Source: DATMER01 sp040349255 (GTDB taxonomy: Bacteria > Acidobacteriota > Thermoanaerobaculia > Multivoradales > UBA5704). Taken from it: a stretch of 64,000 bases of DNA. The notes under the pieces are model-generated. The model was not told the origin of the DNA, did not search any database, and was given only the letters and a program-made list of their open reading frames with translations. The stretch covers positions 1-64,000 of the forward strand of contig JBEQUE010000080.1 in NCBI GenBank assembly GCA_040349255.1, written 5' to 3'. The translations under genes were made by a program, and so were the position numbers. Below, in pieces: positions 39,505 through 49,152 of this stretch; position 1 is the first letter of the stretch, and every line of letters starts with the position of its first letter.

Positions 39505-41001
39505 CTACCGGACCCGGGTCTGCAGCGTGACGGTCGAAGCGTGCGGCTCCGACGTCGTGTTCCTGGCCTTCGCGCGGGCGCGACCCAGCGACGGCAGCAG
39601 GCGGCTCCAGTCGGGAGTCAGGGCCTGCCGCAGGATCGGTCCGAGGATCGACGGGTGGAAGAGCGCCTCCATCGGGTCCAGCATGTGGTTGACGCGCTGG
39701 AACCGCTTGAAGACCTCGGGGCTCTTCGGGATCAGTTGCATGATCTGATCGATGTACCAGTGCATCACGCGGACCTTCGGCGTGATCTCGCCGCCCTGGG
39801 TGGCCGGCCAGCGCAGGTCCTCGCCGGTGGCCAGCGCGAACGGCGCCTCGACCAGCTTCGCGATCTTCTTGAAGAACGGCTGGGTGACGAGCGGGCCGTC
39901 GCCGCACTCCCTGAGCCAGGCGCCCAGCTCCAGGGCCGACAGGCTGGTCAGCGTCATGCCCTGGCCGTAGACCGGGTTGAAGCCGCACACCGCGTCGCCC
40001 AGGGCCACGAAGCCCTGCGGCAGGCGCTCCAGCTTGTCGTAGTGGCGCAGCCGGTTGGCGGTGCGGCGGAAGCCGCGGATGCCGGTCAGCGGACGCGCGT
40101 TGCGGATCGCGTTGTAGATCTCCGGCGACGGGAGGCTCTTGACGAACTGCAGGAAGCCCTCCTCGTCGGTCGGCGGATAGTCGCGCATCACGCCGGCCAC
40201 GCTCACCAGCCATCGATTGCCCTCGATCGGCTGGATGACGCCGGCGCGCGGCTGGTACGGCGGCCGGTTCAGGAGCAGCATGACCTTCCAGTCGGCCTCC
40301 CAGCCGGCCGGCGGCTCATAGACCCGCGAGGCGTAGCCCCAGAAGGCGTCCACCACCGTCTCCTCCGGCGCCGCGTAACCGATCCCGGTCAGCCAGCCCG
40401 GGGTTTCGGAGGTCCGGCCGCTGGTGTCGACCACCAGGTCGGCGTGGAGGACCGTCTCCTCGGCCGCCTCGGCGTCGTTCCGGTTGCGCGGGCGGACCCG
40501 CACGCCGGTCACCTTCTCGCGGGACTCGTCGGCCACCAGGCCGCAGACCTCGTGTCCCTCGACGACCGAGACCTTCGGCAGCTCCAGCAGATGCCGCCGG
40601 ATCGTGGATTCGAGGAGCGGCCGGGTGAAGGTGCAGACCTCCAGGCCCATCGGGTCCTTCGGCGACCAGCCCCAGCGGTAGAGCACGCGCAGGTCCTTGC
40701 CCTGGTCCACGACATGGCTGCCGGCCTCGAGCAGGTCGGCCTTGACCCCGGGGAACAGCTCGTCGATGACCTGCATGCCCCGCTGGAGGATGAAATGGAG
40801 GTGCCGGGCCTGCGGAACGCCCGGCCGGTTTTCCTGGCCGGCGGGCAGATAGTCCCTCTCGACGATACAGACTTCGTCGAAGTGATCGGCCAGGACGCGG
40901 GCGGCCACCATGCCGCCGATGCTGCCGCCGATGACGACGGCCTGGCGACGGGCACCTTCCGACTGCTCCATCCGCTGGTGCAACCTCCTGCCGTACAGCA
41001 T
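39505..41001 (-). CDS. FAD-dependent oxidoreductase/monooxygenase (geranylgeranyl reductase/PHBH-like fold)
   Basis: 498 aa from ATG 41001, with AGAGGA upstream. The FAD-binding Rossmann motif is VVIGGSIGGMVAARVLADHF, then VERD, with the second flavin motif ALGDAVCGFNPVYGQGMTLT near residue 320. Middle signature VVDTSGRTSETPGWL. The protein fits flavin monooxygenase-like enzymes of unknown substrate. No partner biosynthetic genes are next to it, so a role in pigment or secondary metabolism is a guess. Has its own terminator. Confidence 0.85.
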   Translation of the reverse strand: MLYGRRLHQRMEQSEGARRQAVVIGGSIGGMVAARVLADHFDEVCIVERDYLPAGQENRPGVPQARHLHFILQRGMQVIDELFPGVKADLLEAGSHVVDQGKDLRVLYRWGWSPKDPMGLEVCTFTRPLLESTIRRHLLELPKVSVVEGHEVCGLVADESREKVTGVRVRPRNRNDAEAAEETVLHADLVVDTSGRTSETPGWLTGIGYAAPEETVVDAFWGYASRVYEPPAGWEADWKVMLLLNRPPYQPRAGVIQPIEGNRWLVSVAGVMRDYPPTDEEGFLQFVKSLPSPEIYNAIRNARPLTGIRGFRRTANRLRHYDKLERLPQGFVALGDAVCGFNPVYGQGMTLTSLSALELGAWLRECGDGPLVTQPFFKKIAKLVEAPFALATGEDLRWPATQGGEITPKVRVMHWYIDQIMQLIPKSPEVFKRFQRVNHMLDPMEALFHPSILGPILRQALTPDWSRLLPSLGRARAKARNTTSEPHASTVTLQTRVR

Positions 41002-41153
41002 GGGGTCCTCTCTTTCCGTTCGCGGGAGCTTGGCCGCTAAATTCGTACGACTTCTATAACCTGATATGTGCACGACCAGTGCCAGAGCGAGCCGCGTTCA
41101 AACCTTTGATAACCTGATGACGTTTGCGGGGTTACGTTCCCCTCAACCGAGCC

Positions 41154-41933
41154 ATGAAACTGACAATCCTTGGCAGCTCCGGAGGCTACTCCGGACCCGA
41201 AAATCCCAGCAGCGGCTTCCTCGTGGAGCACGCCGGAGCCCGTCTCTGGATCGACGCCGGCCACGGCACCTTCAGCGCGCTGCAGCGCCGGATCGGCGTC
41301 ACCGAGATCGATGCGATCCTGATCAGCCACGTCCACGCCGACCACTGCGTGGACCTCTACGCCTTCAACATCGCCATGCGGTTCCACGAGCAGGGCGTCC
41401 TCCGCCGGAGTCTCTACTGTCCTCTGGAGGTGTGGCAGAGGATGCCGCTGCTGATCGGCGATCCGCCCGAAGGTGAGAAGGGCTTCGGCCAGAGCTTCGA
41501 TCTCCATCCCGTCGAGACCGGCGGCACCGTGGAGATCGCCGAGGCCGGAGGTCTCCGCGTCCGCTTCCTCCGCACCGACCACCCGAACTACTGCCTGGCC
41601 ATGCGCCTGGAGTCCGACGAGGGCGTCCTCACCTACTCGGCCGACACGGGCCCCGGAACCGACCTCGCCGGCTTCGCCAGGGGCAGCGACCTGCTGCTCT
41701 GCGAGGCGACCTACCAGGAGGGCCGCGTGGGAGCGCCGGTCCACCTCACCGCCCGCCAGGCGGGGGAGACGGCGAGCCGCGCCGGGGCCGGCCGCCTCGT
41801 CCTGACCCACGTCTGGCCGGAATTCGACCCGCGCCGCTCCGTCGAGGAGGCCCGGGCCGCGGCCGGGGTGACCGCCGGCGTGACGGTCGATTGGGCCGCT
41901 CCCGGAGCCACCTTCGAGGTGCGCCGGAGCTGA
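41154..41933 (+). CDS. Metallo-beta-lactamase-fold hydrolase (RNase Z-like group)
   Basis: 259 aa from ATG 41154 (an ATG at 41124 lies in unlikely sequence). Starts MKLTILGSSGGYSGPENPSSGF, typical of RNase Z/ribonuclease-like MBL proteins. Metal ligands: SHVHADHCVD (HxHxDH), RTDHP, SADTG and LTHVWPEF. The C-terminal part is short compared with tRNase Z, and the exosite arm is absent, so a small-molecule or cyclic-nucleotide hydrolase is equally plausible. No operon partner. Confidence 0.85.
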   Translation: MKLTILGSSGGYSGPENPSSGFLVEHAGARLWIDAGHGTFSALQRRIGVTEIDAILISHVHADHCVDLYAFNIAMRFHEQGVLRRSLYCPLEVWQRMPLLIGDPPEGEKGFGQSFDLHPVETGGTVEIAEAGGLRVRFLRTDHPNYCLAMRLESDEGVLTYSADTGPGTDLAGFARGSDLLLCEATYQEGRVGAPVHLTARQAGETASRAGAGRLVLTHVWPEFDPRRSVEEARAAAGVTAGVTVDWAAPGATFEVRRS

Positions 41934-42257
41934 CGCCGGGCGGATCGGGATCCTTTCGTTCATCGCTTATCTACTCTGTGCCATCCGGCGCTTGGTTCTT
42001 TCATTTGAAGGGCTGCCGAAATTTGTCCGTGTCGTTGGGCAAAGTCTGTCAGCCGATCGTCAGGAGAGCGTCAGGACGGATTGAGCGAGCCGCAGACGGC
42101 ATCTCAGCCCGGCGCCCGGCCGTTCCTTCTTACATAGAGATACGGAGAAGTTTGCAAACGGTTGGGCTGCAACCCCCGGCCGCCGCATCCGTACCAGGGA
42201 GAAAGATCCCGGGGAGGCGTCCGCCTGCCCTCTGTCCATTTCTTTCCTGGAGGTTTC
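41934..42257. other. 324-bp gap upstream of the tricorn-like protease gene
   Basis: Noticeably less GC-rich than its surroundings (41955-42160), as expected of a promoter region, but I cannot fix a convincing -35/-10 pair. A purine-rich ribosome site (CTGGAGG) precedes ATG 42258. No coding potential or repeats seen. Confidence 0.4.
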
Positions 42258-45200
42258 ATGTCGAACCGTTTCCTGCTCTTCTGCGTGGCCGTCCTGTTCG
42301 CCTGCGCCGGCGCGGCCTCGGCCCAGACCAAGCTTCTCCGGTTCCCGGACATCTCCGGGGACAAGGTCGTCTTCACCTATGCCGGTGACCTCTGGACGGC
42401 TTCGGCCGCCGGCGGCGCGGCCACCCGCCTGACCGCCCATCCCGGGCTGGAGCTGTTCGCGAAGTTCTCGCCGGACGGCAAGTGGATCGCCTTCCTGGGC
42501 CAGTACGACGGCGACGAGCAGGTCTACGTGATCCCTTCGACCGGCGGCGTCCCGAAGCAGCTCACCTGGTATCCGGCCCGCGGCCCGCTGACGCCGCGCT
42601 GGGGCTATGACAACCAGGTGCTCGGCTGGACCCGCGACGGCAAGTCGGTCCTCTTCCGCTCGATGCGGGAGGGTTGGGACCTGTCCGACACCCGGCTCTA
42701 CACCGTGCCGGTCGACGGCGGCCTGGGCGAGCCGCTGCCCATGCCGGTCTCGGGCGCGGGCGACTTCTCGCCGGACGGCAAGCAGGTCGCCTACACGCCG
42801 ATCGCGCGCGACTTCCGCACCTGGAAGCGCTACCAGGGCGGCTGGGCCCAGGACCTCTACATCTTCAATCTCGCGACCCACGAGACGAAGAACATCACCT
42901 CGAACCCGCGCACCGACCGCGACCCGATGTGGGTCGGCGACAAGATCTTCTTCAACTCCGACCGCACCGGCACCCTGAATCTCTATGCCTACGACGTGGC
43001 GAGCGGCGCCGTCGAGCCGGTCACGAAGAGCACGCAGTGGGACGTGCGCTGGCCGAGCACGGACAACGTCGGGAAGATCGTCTATGAAATGGACGGCGAG
43101 CTTCACGTCCTCGATACGCAGAGCCGGCAGGAGCGCTACATCCCGATCCAGGTGCCGTACGACGGTCTCTACGACCGGCCGTCCCGGGTCTCGGCGGCCC
43201 GGAACGTCGAGGACTTCGCGCTGTCGCCCAAGGGCGAGCGGGCGCTGTTCGTGGCGCGCGGCGACATCTTCACCGCGCCGGTCGAGAAGGGTCCGACCCG
43301 GAACCTGACCCGCACCTCCCGGTACCACGACAAGTGGGCGCGCTGGGCGCCGGACGGCCGGAAGATCGCCTTCATCTCCGACCGCACCGGCGAGGAGGAG
43401 GTCTGGCTGATCGACCAGGACGGCACCGGCAAGCCCGAGGCGCTCACCAGCGGCGGCAAGGCCATGCGCTACGCGCCCGAGTGGGCGCCGGACGGCAAGC
43501 GCATCGCCTTCAGCGACAAGGACGGCCGGCTCTACATCCTCACCGTGGCCGACCGCAAGCTGGCCCAGATCGCCGACGACGACTTCGGCATGATCCGCGA
43601 CTACGTCTGGTCTCCCTGCGGCGGCCATCTCGCGTTCTCGAAGACCGACCCGAACGGCTTCCGCTCGATCTGGATCTGGAGCGCGGAGGACGGCAAGCTC
43701 CACCGCGTGACCTCCGAGCAGTTCCACGAGTCCAGCCCGGCCTGGGACCCGAAGGGCGAGTACCTCTATTACATGAGCGCCAGGAGCTTCGCGCCCCAGC
43801 TCGACACCTTCGAGCTCAACTTCGCCAACAACAAGAACACCGGCATCTTCGGGGTCGCGCTGCGCAAGGACCTGAAGAGCCCGCTCCCCTTCGAGAGCGA
43901 CGAGGTGACGGTCGGCGAGAAGGACGGCGAGAAGAAGGACGACAAGGCGGCCGACAAGAAAGACGAGAAGAAGGACGAGGCGAAGCCCGAGAAGAAGGGC
44001 TACACGAAGATCGACTTCGATGGCCTGGGCGAGCGGGTGGTGCGCGTGCCGGTGTCCGCGGACAACTACGACGGCCTCAGCGTCACCAAGGACGGCAACC
44101 TCCTCTATTTGAAATTCCCCTCCTTCTTCCTGGGCCGCGAGGACGGCGTGGAGACCGCTCTCAAGATCTACTCGCTCAAGGACCGCAAGGAGTCGACCCT
44201 GGTCGAGGGTGTCGGCGGCGGCTACCAGATCTCGATGGATGGCTCGAAGATCCTGGTCCAGCAGGGCGGCCAGTACAACCTGATGGACGCGGCCCCGAAC
44301 GGCGCCGACTCGAAGAAGCCCATCGCGACCGACGGTCTGGCCGTGGACCGGGTCCCGTCCGAGGAGTGGGCGGAGGTCTTCGACGAGGTCTGGCGGCGCT
44401 ACCGCGACTTCTTCTACGTCGAGAACATGCACGGCTACGACTGGGCGGCGCTACGGGAGCAGTACCGGCCTCTGGTGGCCTACGTCGGGCACCGCTCGGA
44501 CCTCAACTACGTGATCGGCGAGATGATCGCCGAGCTGAACATCTCGCACGCCTACGTGGCCGGCGGCGACTACGACCTGCCGGAGCGCCCGCGGGTGGCC
44601 CTGCCCGGCGCCCGCTTCGAGCTCGACGACAAGGCGGGGCGCTACAAGATCTCGCGCATCTTCCACGGCCAGAACGAGGAGGAGACCTACCGCGCGCCGC
44701 TGACCGAGGTCGGGGTGGACGTGAAGGAGGGCGACTACGTCCTGGCGATCGACGGCGAGGAGCTGGTCGCGAAGGACAACCCCTACCGGCTGCTGCGTCA
44801 CAAGGCGGACCGGCCGGTGCGCATGACGGTCAACGGCAAGCCGACCTTCGACGGCGCGCGGGAGATCACCTTCCAGCCGATCGACACGGAGACCCACCTG
44901 ATCTATCTCGACTGGGTGAACCGCAACCGGGAGCGGGTCGACAAGATGTCGAACGGCCGCATCGGCTACCTCCACATCCCGGACATGGGCGAGGACGGGA
45001 TGCAGGAGTTCGTGAAGTGGTTCTACGGCCAGGTGCGCAAGGAGGGGCTGATCGTCGACGTGCGGGAGAACGGCGGCGGCTTCATCTCGCAGACGCTGAT
45101 CGAGCGGCTGCGCCGCGAGCTCCTGGAGGTGGACTTCGGCCGGCTGAGCGACTACCCGCAGACCTATCCGTCGGTGGTCTTCTACGGCCACATGGCCTGC

Positions 45201-45590
45201 CTGATCAACGAGGGCTCGTCGTCGGACGGCGACATCTTTCCGGCGATGTTCAAGCAGGCGGGTCTGGGTCCGCTGATCGGCAAGCGGACGTGGGGCGGTG
45301 TGGTGGGGATCTCGGGCCACGGCCCGCTGATCGACGGCGGCCAGATCTTCGTGCCCGAGGCCGGCTCGGTCTCGGTCGAGGGCGAGTGGATCATCGAGGG
45401 CCACGGCGTCGATCCGGACATCGTGGTGGAGAACGACGCGAAGTCGGTGATCGAGGGCCGCGATCCGCAGCTCGAGCGCGCCGTGGCGGAGGTGATGAAG
45501 AAGATGGAATCCGAGCCGCGGCATCTTCCCAAGAAGCCCGCCGGTCCGATCAAGACCCAGGCCGGGATCGAGGCGGCGACCAGGAAGTAG
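42258..45590 (+). CDS. Secreted tricorn-like S41 protease
   Basis: 1110 aa with a signal peptide (LLFCVAVLFACAGAASAQ). Two WD40/PD40-type propeller regions (about 25-330 and 340-620; repeated SPDGK and APDGK blades), a Lys/Asp/Glu-rich insertion (about 555-580), the C1 helical domain, a PDZ domain (about 800-880) and the S41 core. Catalytic residues follow archaeal tricorn: Ser763-His764 (NISHAYV), nucleophile Ser989 with Asp990 (NEGSSSDGDIFP), and Glu1047, exactly 58 after the Ser as in tricorn Ser965/Glu1023 (recalled numbering). Tricorn trims peptides to small products. The signal peptide places this copy outside the cytoplasm. Confidence 0.93.
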   Translation: MSNRFLLFCVAVLFACAGAASAQTKLLRFPDISGDKVVFTYAGDLWTASAAGGAATRLTAHPGLELFAKFSPDGKWIAFLGQYDGDEQVYVIPSTGGVPKQLTWYPARGPLTPRWGYDNQVLGWTRDGKSVLFRSMREGWDLSDTRLYTVPVDGGLGEPLPMPVSGAGDFSPDGKQVAYTPIARDFRTWKRYQGGWAQDLYIFNLATHETKNITSNPRTDRDPMWVGDKIFFNSDRTGTLNLYAYDVASGAVEPVTKSTQWDVRWPSTDNVGKIVYEMDGELHVLDTQSRQERYIPIQVPYDGLYDRPSRVSAARNVEDFALSPKGERALFVARGDIFTAPVEKGPTRNLTRTSRYHDKWARWAPDGRKIAFISDRTGEEEVWLIDQDGTGKPEALTSGGKAMRYAPEWAPDGKRIAFSDKDGRLYILTVADRKLAQIADDDFGMIRDYVWSPCGGHLAFSKTDPNGFRSIWIWSAEDGKLHRVTSEQFHESSPAWDPKGEYLYYMSARSFAPQLDTFELNFANNKNTGIFGVALRKDLKSPLPFESDEVTVGEKDGEKKDDKAADKKDEKKDEAKPEKKGYTKIDFDGLGERVVRVPVSADNYDGLSVTKDGNLLYLKFPSFFLGREDGVETALKIYSLKDRKESTLVEGVGGGYQISMDGSKILVQQGGQYNLMDAAPNGADSKKPIATDGLAVDRVPSEEWAEVFDEVWRRYRDFFYVENMHGYDWAALREQYRPLVAYVGHRSDLNYVIGEMIAELNISHAYVAGGDYDLPERPRVALPGARFELDDKAGRYKISRIFHGQNEEETYRAPLTEVGVDVKEGDYVLAIDGEELVAKDNPYRLLRHKADRPVRMTVNGKPTFDGAREITFQPIDTETHLIYLDWVNRNRERVDKMSNGRIGYLHIPDMGEDGMQEFVKWFYGQVRKEGLIVDVRENGGGFISQTLIERLRRELLEVDFGRLSDYPQTYPSVVFYGHMACLINEGSSSDGDIFPAMFKQAGLGPLIGKRTWGGVVGISGHGPLIDGGQIFVPEAGSVSVEGEWIIEGHGVDPDIVVENDAKSVIEGRDPQLERAVAEVMKKMESEPRHLPKKPAGPIKTQAGIEAATRK

Positions 45591-45604
45591 GCGGTGAAAC
45601 GGGT

Positions 45605-45631
45605 CTCCCGGCGAGCCGGCCTCGCCGGGAG
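45605..45631 (+). terminator. GC-rich hairpin between the tricorn-like and AHSA1 genes
   Basis: Eleven-bp stem (CTCCCGGCGAG, 45605-45615, with 45621-45631), loop CCGGC, 14 bp after the tricorn-like stop. The following CCCTTGTC is poor in T, so termination would be weak or the hairpin may only stabilise the mRNA 3' end. Confidence 0.5.
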
Positions 45632-45652
45632 GCCCTTGTCTGGAGGGATTCC

Positions 45653-46096
45653 ATGACTCTCGAGCCCGGAATCGTGAACACGCGCCTCTTCGGCGTGCCG
45701 CGCGAGGTCCTGTTCGAAGCGTTCAGCGACCCCGATCAGCTCGTGCACTGGTGGGGACCGAAGGGGTTCACGAACGTCTTCCACGAATTCGACCTGCGCC
45801 CCGGCGGCTCCTGGCGTTTCGTCATGCACGGCCCCGATGGCGCGGAGTTTCAGATCGAGAAGGAGTTCATCGAGGTCGCGAGGCCGGAGCGGATCGTCCT
45901 TCGGCACCTGGACGCGAAGCACGGCTTCCGGATGACGATGACCTTCGCGGACGAGCCCGGCGGCACGCGACTCACCTGGCACATGCTTTTCGAGGACCCC
46001 GAGGAGAACACGAGGCTGAGGGAGTTCATCTCCGAGGCCAACGAGCAGAACTTCGACCGTCTCGCGGCCTGGTTGACAAAGAAAGCCCGCCCCTGA
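45653..46096 (+). CDS. SRPBCC/AHSA1-domain protein
   Basis: 147 aa from ATG 45653, with GGAGGG upstream. Standard AHSA1 pattern: NTRLFGVPREVLFEAFSDPDQLVHWWGPKGFTN, DLRPGGSWRFVMHGPDG, EVARPERIVLRH, TMTFADEPGGTRLTWHMLF and the C-terminal helix NFDRLAAWL. These small hydrophobic-pocket proteins bind lipophilic ligands; the role here is unknown. Confidence 0.92.
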   Translation: MTLEPGIVNTRLFGVPREVLFEAFSDPDQLVHWWGPKGFTNVFHEFDLRPGGSWRFVMHGPDGAEFQIEKEFIEVARPERIVLRHLDAKHGFRMTMTFADEPGGTRLTWHMLFEDPEENTRLREFISEANEQNFDRLAAWLTKKARP

Positions 46097-46127
46097 CGCG
46101 CAGGCGGCCCTCCCGAAGGCGCCGCCC

Positions 46128-46136
46128 TGCTACACT
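46128..46136 (+). promoter_or_regulatory. Candidate extended -10 (TGC-TACACT)
   Basis: TGCTACACT ends nine bases before ATG 46145, predicting a transcript that starts almost at the start codon. No Shine-Dalgarno is visible in the GTCGGTCC spacer. Confidence 0.4.
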
Positions 46137-46144
46137 GTCGGTCC

Positions 46145-46879
46145 ATGCGCCGCCGACTGTCCTGGCTGATCCTGGCTCTCGCTGCCCTTTCCTCCCCTGT
46201 CTTCGGGGCGGAAGCGGCGCGCCTGGTGTCGCCCGCGGATGGCGCCGAGCTGCTCGCCGGCTCCGAGATGACGCTCGAGTGGACCGGCTCCGGGCTCCCG
46301 GGCGGCGTCGAGGAGTGGGAGGCGTTCCTCTCCCTCGACGGCGGCCGGACCTGGCCCCTGCGCATCACCCCCCACCTGGACATCTCGATCCGGCGCTTCT
46401 CCTTCCGGGTGCCGGCATTCCCGACCCGCGACGCCCGGCTCCTGCTGCGTTTCGGTGACGAGAGCGCTGAGCGCGACGAGCTCGAGCTCGAGATGCCCCA
46501 GCGCCTCGCCATCTCGGGCGACCTGCGCCGCGACTCGCTGCCGGTCGTCCTCGACCTCGCCGCGCACCGCGGCGAGCGCGCCCGGCCGGACGACCCTGAC
46601 GATCCCGGCACGGTGGTCTGGATCGAGGGCTCCCGCGACGGGAACCGGCTGCGCGAGGTCGTCGCGCTCGATCCCGTCTCCTCCTTCGAGGAGGCCCGCC
46701 CCGCCGGCCGGCTCTTCCTCGCCATGGCGGCGCCCGGCCCGGCCCGCACGGTGCTCGCCGAGCCCGCGCTTTCCAGTACCGAGGCCGCTCCCGCGCCCCG
46801 GCCCGCGCTCGGCGAGGCGCCCGCCCCCCGGTCCGGCTCCGTGCCGGTCCGCCTGCTCATCCGCCGCTTCAACGAATAG
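46145..46879 (+). CDS. Secreted protein with N-terminal Ig/Kre9-like domain, unknown function
   Basis: 244 aa. Signal peptide SWLILALAALSSPVFG. Residues about 25-105 resemble a fibronectin/Kre9-type beta domain (LVSPADGAELLAGSEMTLEW, FLSLDGGRTWPLRI). The remainder has an Asp/Arg-rich segment and a Pro/Ala-rich C-terminus. It lies 87 bp before the TonB receptor gene on the same strand and may be co-transcribed, possibly as a surface partner. I do not recognise a specific family. Confidence 0.75.
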   Translation: MRRRLSWLILALAALSSPVFGAEAARLVSPADGAELLAGSEMTLEWTGSGLPGGVEEWEAFLSLDGGRTWPLRITPHLDISIRRFSFRVPAFPTRDARLLLRFGDESAERDELELEMPQRLAISGDLRRDSLPVVLDLAAHRGERARPDDPDDPGTVVWIEGSRDGNRLREVVALDPVSSFEEARPAGRLFLAMAAPGPARTVLAEPALSSTEAAPAPRPALGEAPAPRSGSVPVRLLIRRFNE

Positions 46880-46966
46880 ACCGGGACCGCGTCTCCGTGC
46901 CACCGCCCGCGCTGCCCCCGCCGGGGCGCGGCGCGACCGTTCACGAATTCGCGATCGAGGTCTGCC

Positions 46967-49144
46967 ATGCGCAAGATCCTGTTGTTCCTCGTTTCCGTGC
47001 TCGTCCCGGCCCTCGCCGGGGCGTTCGACGGGCTGCTGCTCCGGCCGGACGGCAGTCCGGCTGCCGGCCACCAGGTGTCGGTCGTCGGTCTCTCCATCTC
47101 CGTGACCACCGACGAGCAGGGCCGCTTCCGGATCTCCCCCGATCCGGCCGTCCCGTTCCGGCTCGTGGCGACCAGCCCCGGCGGCGAGGTCTCCGCGCCG
47201 ATCGAGGTCGAGGCCCTCGCCGGTGAATCGACGCTCACCGCGAGCATCCCCGCCACCTTCCAGGACAGCGTCACCGTCGCCTCCGGCGTGGCCCCGGGCC
47301 TCGACACGCCGCCCGCCGCCGCCACCACGATCGTCGGCCAGGAGGACCTGGAGCAGCGCCGGCCGCACCGCCTCGTGGACGCCGTCCAGGGCATCGCCGG
47401 CGTCTCGCGGTCGGAAGAAGGCCCGACCGGCGTGCCCGCCATCCGCGGGCTCACCCGCGGGCGCACGGTCGTCCTGCTCGACGGCTCCCGGGTGACCACC
47501 GAGCGCCGGGCCGGATCGTCCGCCGCCTATCTCGATCCCTTCACCCTGGCATCCGTGGAAATCGCCCGCGGCCCCGGCTCGGTGGCCTACGGCTCGGACG
47601 CGTTCGGCGGTGTCATCAACGCCCGACCGGTCTATCCCGATCCGGGCAGCGGCGCCTCGCTGCGCTACAGCCTCAATTCCGGCTTCGGCGCGGACGACGA
47701 GGACTCGGTCGGCGTCGAGGCTTCGACGGACGCCCTGGGCGGAGCCCTGCTCGCCCAGTACCATCAGCGAGAGTCCGGCGACGGCGAGTCCGGCGGCGGC
47801 GAGCCGATCCTCAACTCCTCCTATGAGGACCGCGGCGGCGCCCTGCGCTACGCCGTCGACACGCCGGCCGGCCGCCTGCGGGTGGGCTTCTCCCTGGTGG
47901 ACGCCCGGAACGTCGACAACCCCACCCTCGACTCGAACGTGACGCGCGGCTTCTACCCGAAGGAGAGCTCGCGGCGCTTCAACGTCTCCCTCGACAGCGG
48001 CCCGGTGGGTGGGTGGGAGAGCGTCGAGCTCGGCCTGTTCTACGGCACCTACCGCCTGAACCTCACCCGCGACCGGGTCCCGACGCCGACCGTCACCCGC
48101 CGCATCGACCGCTCCGAGACGTTTTCCGACGACGGCTCGCTGCGCGCCGTGGCCACCCGTCCGGCGGCCGGTGGCCGGCTGAGGATCGGCGCCGAGGTCC
48201 TGTCGCGCTTCAACCTGGAGTCGCTGACCTTCCGCGAGACCTTCGACGCCGCCGGAAACTCGACCGGTGTGTCGAGCCCGCCTTCCATCGATGACGCCTC
48301 GCGCACCGACACCGGCCTCTTCGCCTCCTGGGACCGGGCGCTCGGCGCGCGCGCCCTGTTCGCGGTCGGCGTGCGCGGCGACCGGGTGGAGAGCGAGAAC
48401 AAGGGCGGCTTCTACGGCGACCGCTCGAACGAGAATTCGGCCCTGTCGGGCTACGTCGCCCTGACCGCGAGCCCGGTGTCCAATCTCACGGCCAGCTTCC
48501 AGGTGGCCCGGGGCTTCCGCGATCCCACGCTCTCCGACCGCTTCTTCCGCGGCCCGAGCGGCCGCGGTTTCGTGACCGGCAACCCGGACCTCGACCCGGA
48601 GACCAGCCTGCAGTACGACGCCTCGCTGCGCTGGGCCGTGGGCCGGGGATCGGTGGCGGCCTTCGGCTACCTCTACAGGATCGACGACCTGATCGAGCGC
48701 TTCGGCAACGGCAACGACTTCTTCTTCCGCAACCGCGGCGAGGCGGAGGTCCGCGGCTTCGAGCTGGAGGCCCAGATGCCGCTCGGGGCCGGGCTCACCC
48801 TGGAGCTGGCGGCCACGATGATCCGCGGCGAATCCGGCGGCCAGGCCATCGACGACATCCCGGCCCGCGGCGGTTTCACCACGCTGCGCTGGGCGGACGA
48901 GCGCCTCTTCGCCTACGTCCGCAACGCCGCCTTCCTGCGCGACGACCGCCCCGGCCCGAACGAGGCGGAGCGCGCCGGGTACACGACCTGGGAGGCGGGG
49001 GCCGGCTGGCACCTCTCCGATCCGATCGAGCTGCGCCTCGTCGGACGCAACCTGACCGACCGGACCTACTTCGAGGCCGGCGACGTGACCGCCACCCTGG
49101 CGCGCGGCCGGAGCTTCACGCTCGGGATCGTCGGAAAGATCTGA
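46967..49144 (+). CDS. TonB-dependent outer-membrane receptor
   Basis: 725 aa. Signal peptide, an N-terminal carboxypeptidase-regulatory-like domain (LLLRPDGSPAAGHQVSVVGL, TTDEQGRFRI), then a plug (VPAIRGLTRGRTVVLLDGSRV; VEIARGPGSVAYGSDAFGGVIN) and a 22-strand-type barrel ending with the aromatic C-terminal strand FTLGIVGKI. The ligand cannot be read; barrel motifs resemble siderophore/vitamin receptors (GNPDLDPETSLQYD). No TonB-ExbBD genes are in the window. Confidence 0.92.
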   Translation: MRKILLFLVSVLVPALAGAFDGLLLRPDGSPAAGHQVSVVGLSISVTTDEQGRFRISPDPAVPFRLVATSPGGEVSAPIEVEALAGESTLTASIPATFQDSVTVASGVAPGLDTPPAAATTIVGQEDLEQRRPHRLVDAVQGIAGVSRSEEGPTGVPAIRGLTRGRTVVLLDGSRVTTERRAGSSAAYLDPFTLASVEIARGPGSVAYGSDAFGGVINARPVYPDPGSGASLRYSLNSGFGADDEDSVGVEASTDALGGALLAQYHQRESGDGESGGGEPILNSSYEDRGGALRYAVDTPAGRLRVGFSLVDARNVDNPTLDSNVTRGFYPKESSRRFNVSLDSGPVGGWESVELGLFYGTYRLNLTRDRVPTPTVTRRIDRSETFSDDGSLRAVATRPAAGGRLRIGAEVLSRFNLESLTFRETFDAAGNSTGVSSPPSIDDASRTDTGLFASWDRALGARALFAVGVRGDRVESENKGGFYGDRSNENSALSGYVALTASPVSNLTASFQVARGFRDPTLSDRFFRGPSGRGFVTGNPDLDPETSLQYDASLRWAVGRGSVAAFGYLYRIDDLIERFGNGNDFFFRNRGEAEVRGFELEAQMPLGAGLTLELAATMIRGESGGQAIDDIPARGGFTTLRWADERLFAYVRNAAFLRDDRPGPNEAERAGYTTWEAGAGWHLSDPIELRLVGRNLTDRTYFEAGDVTATLARGRSFTLGIVGKI

Positions 49145-49152
49145 GGTCTTGA

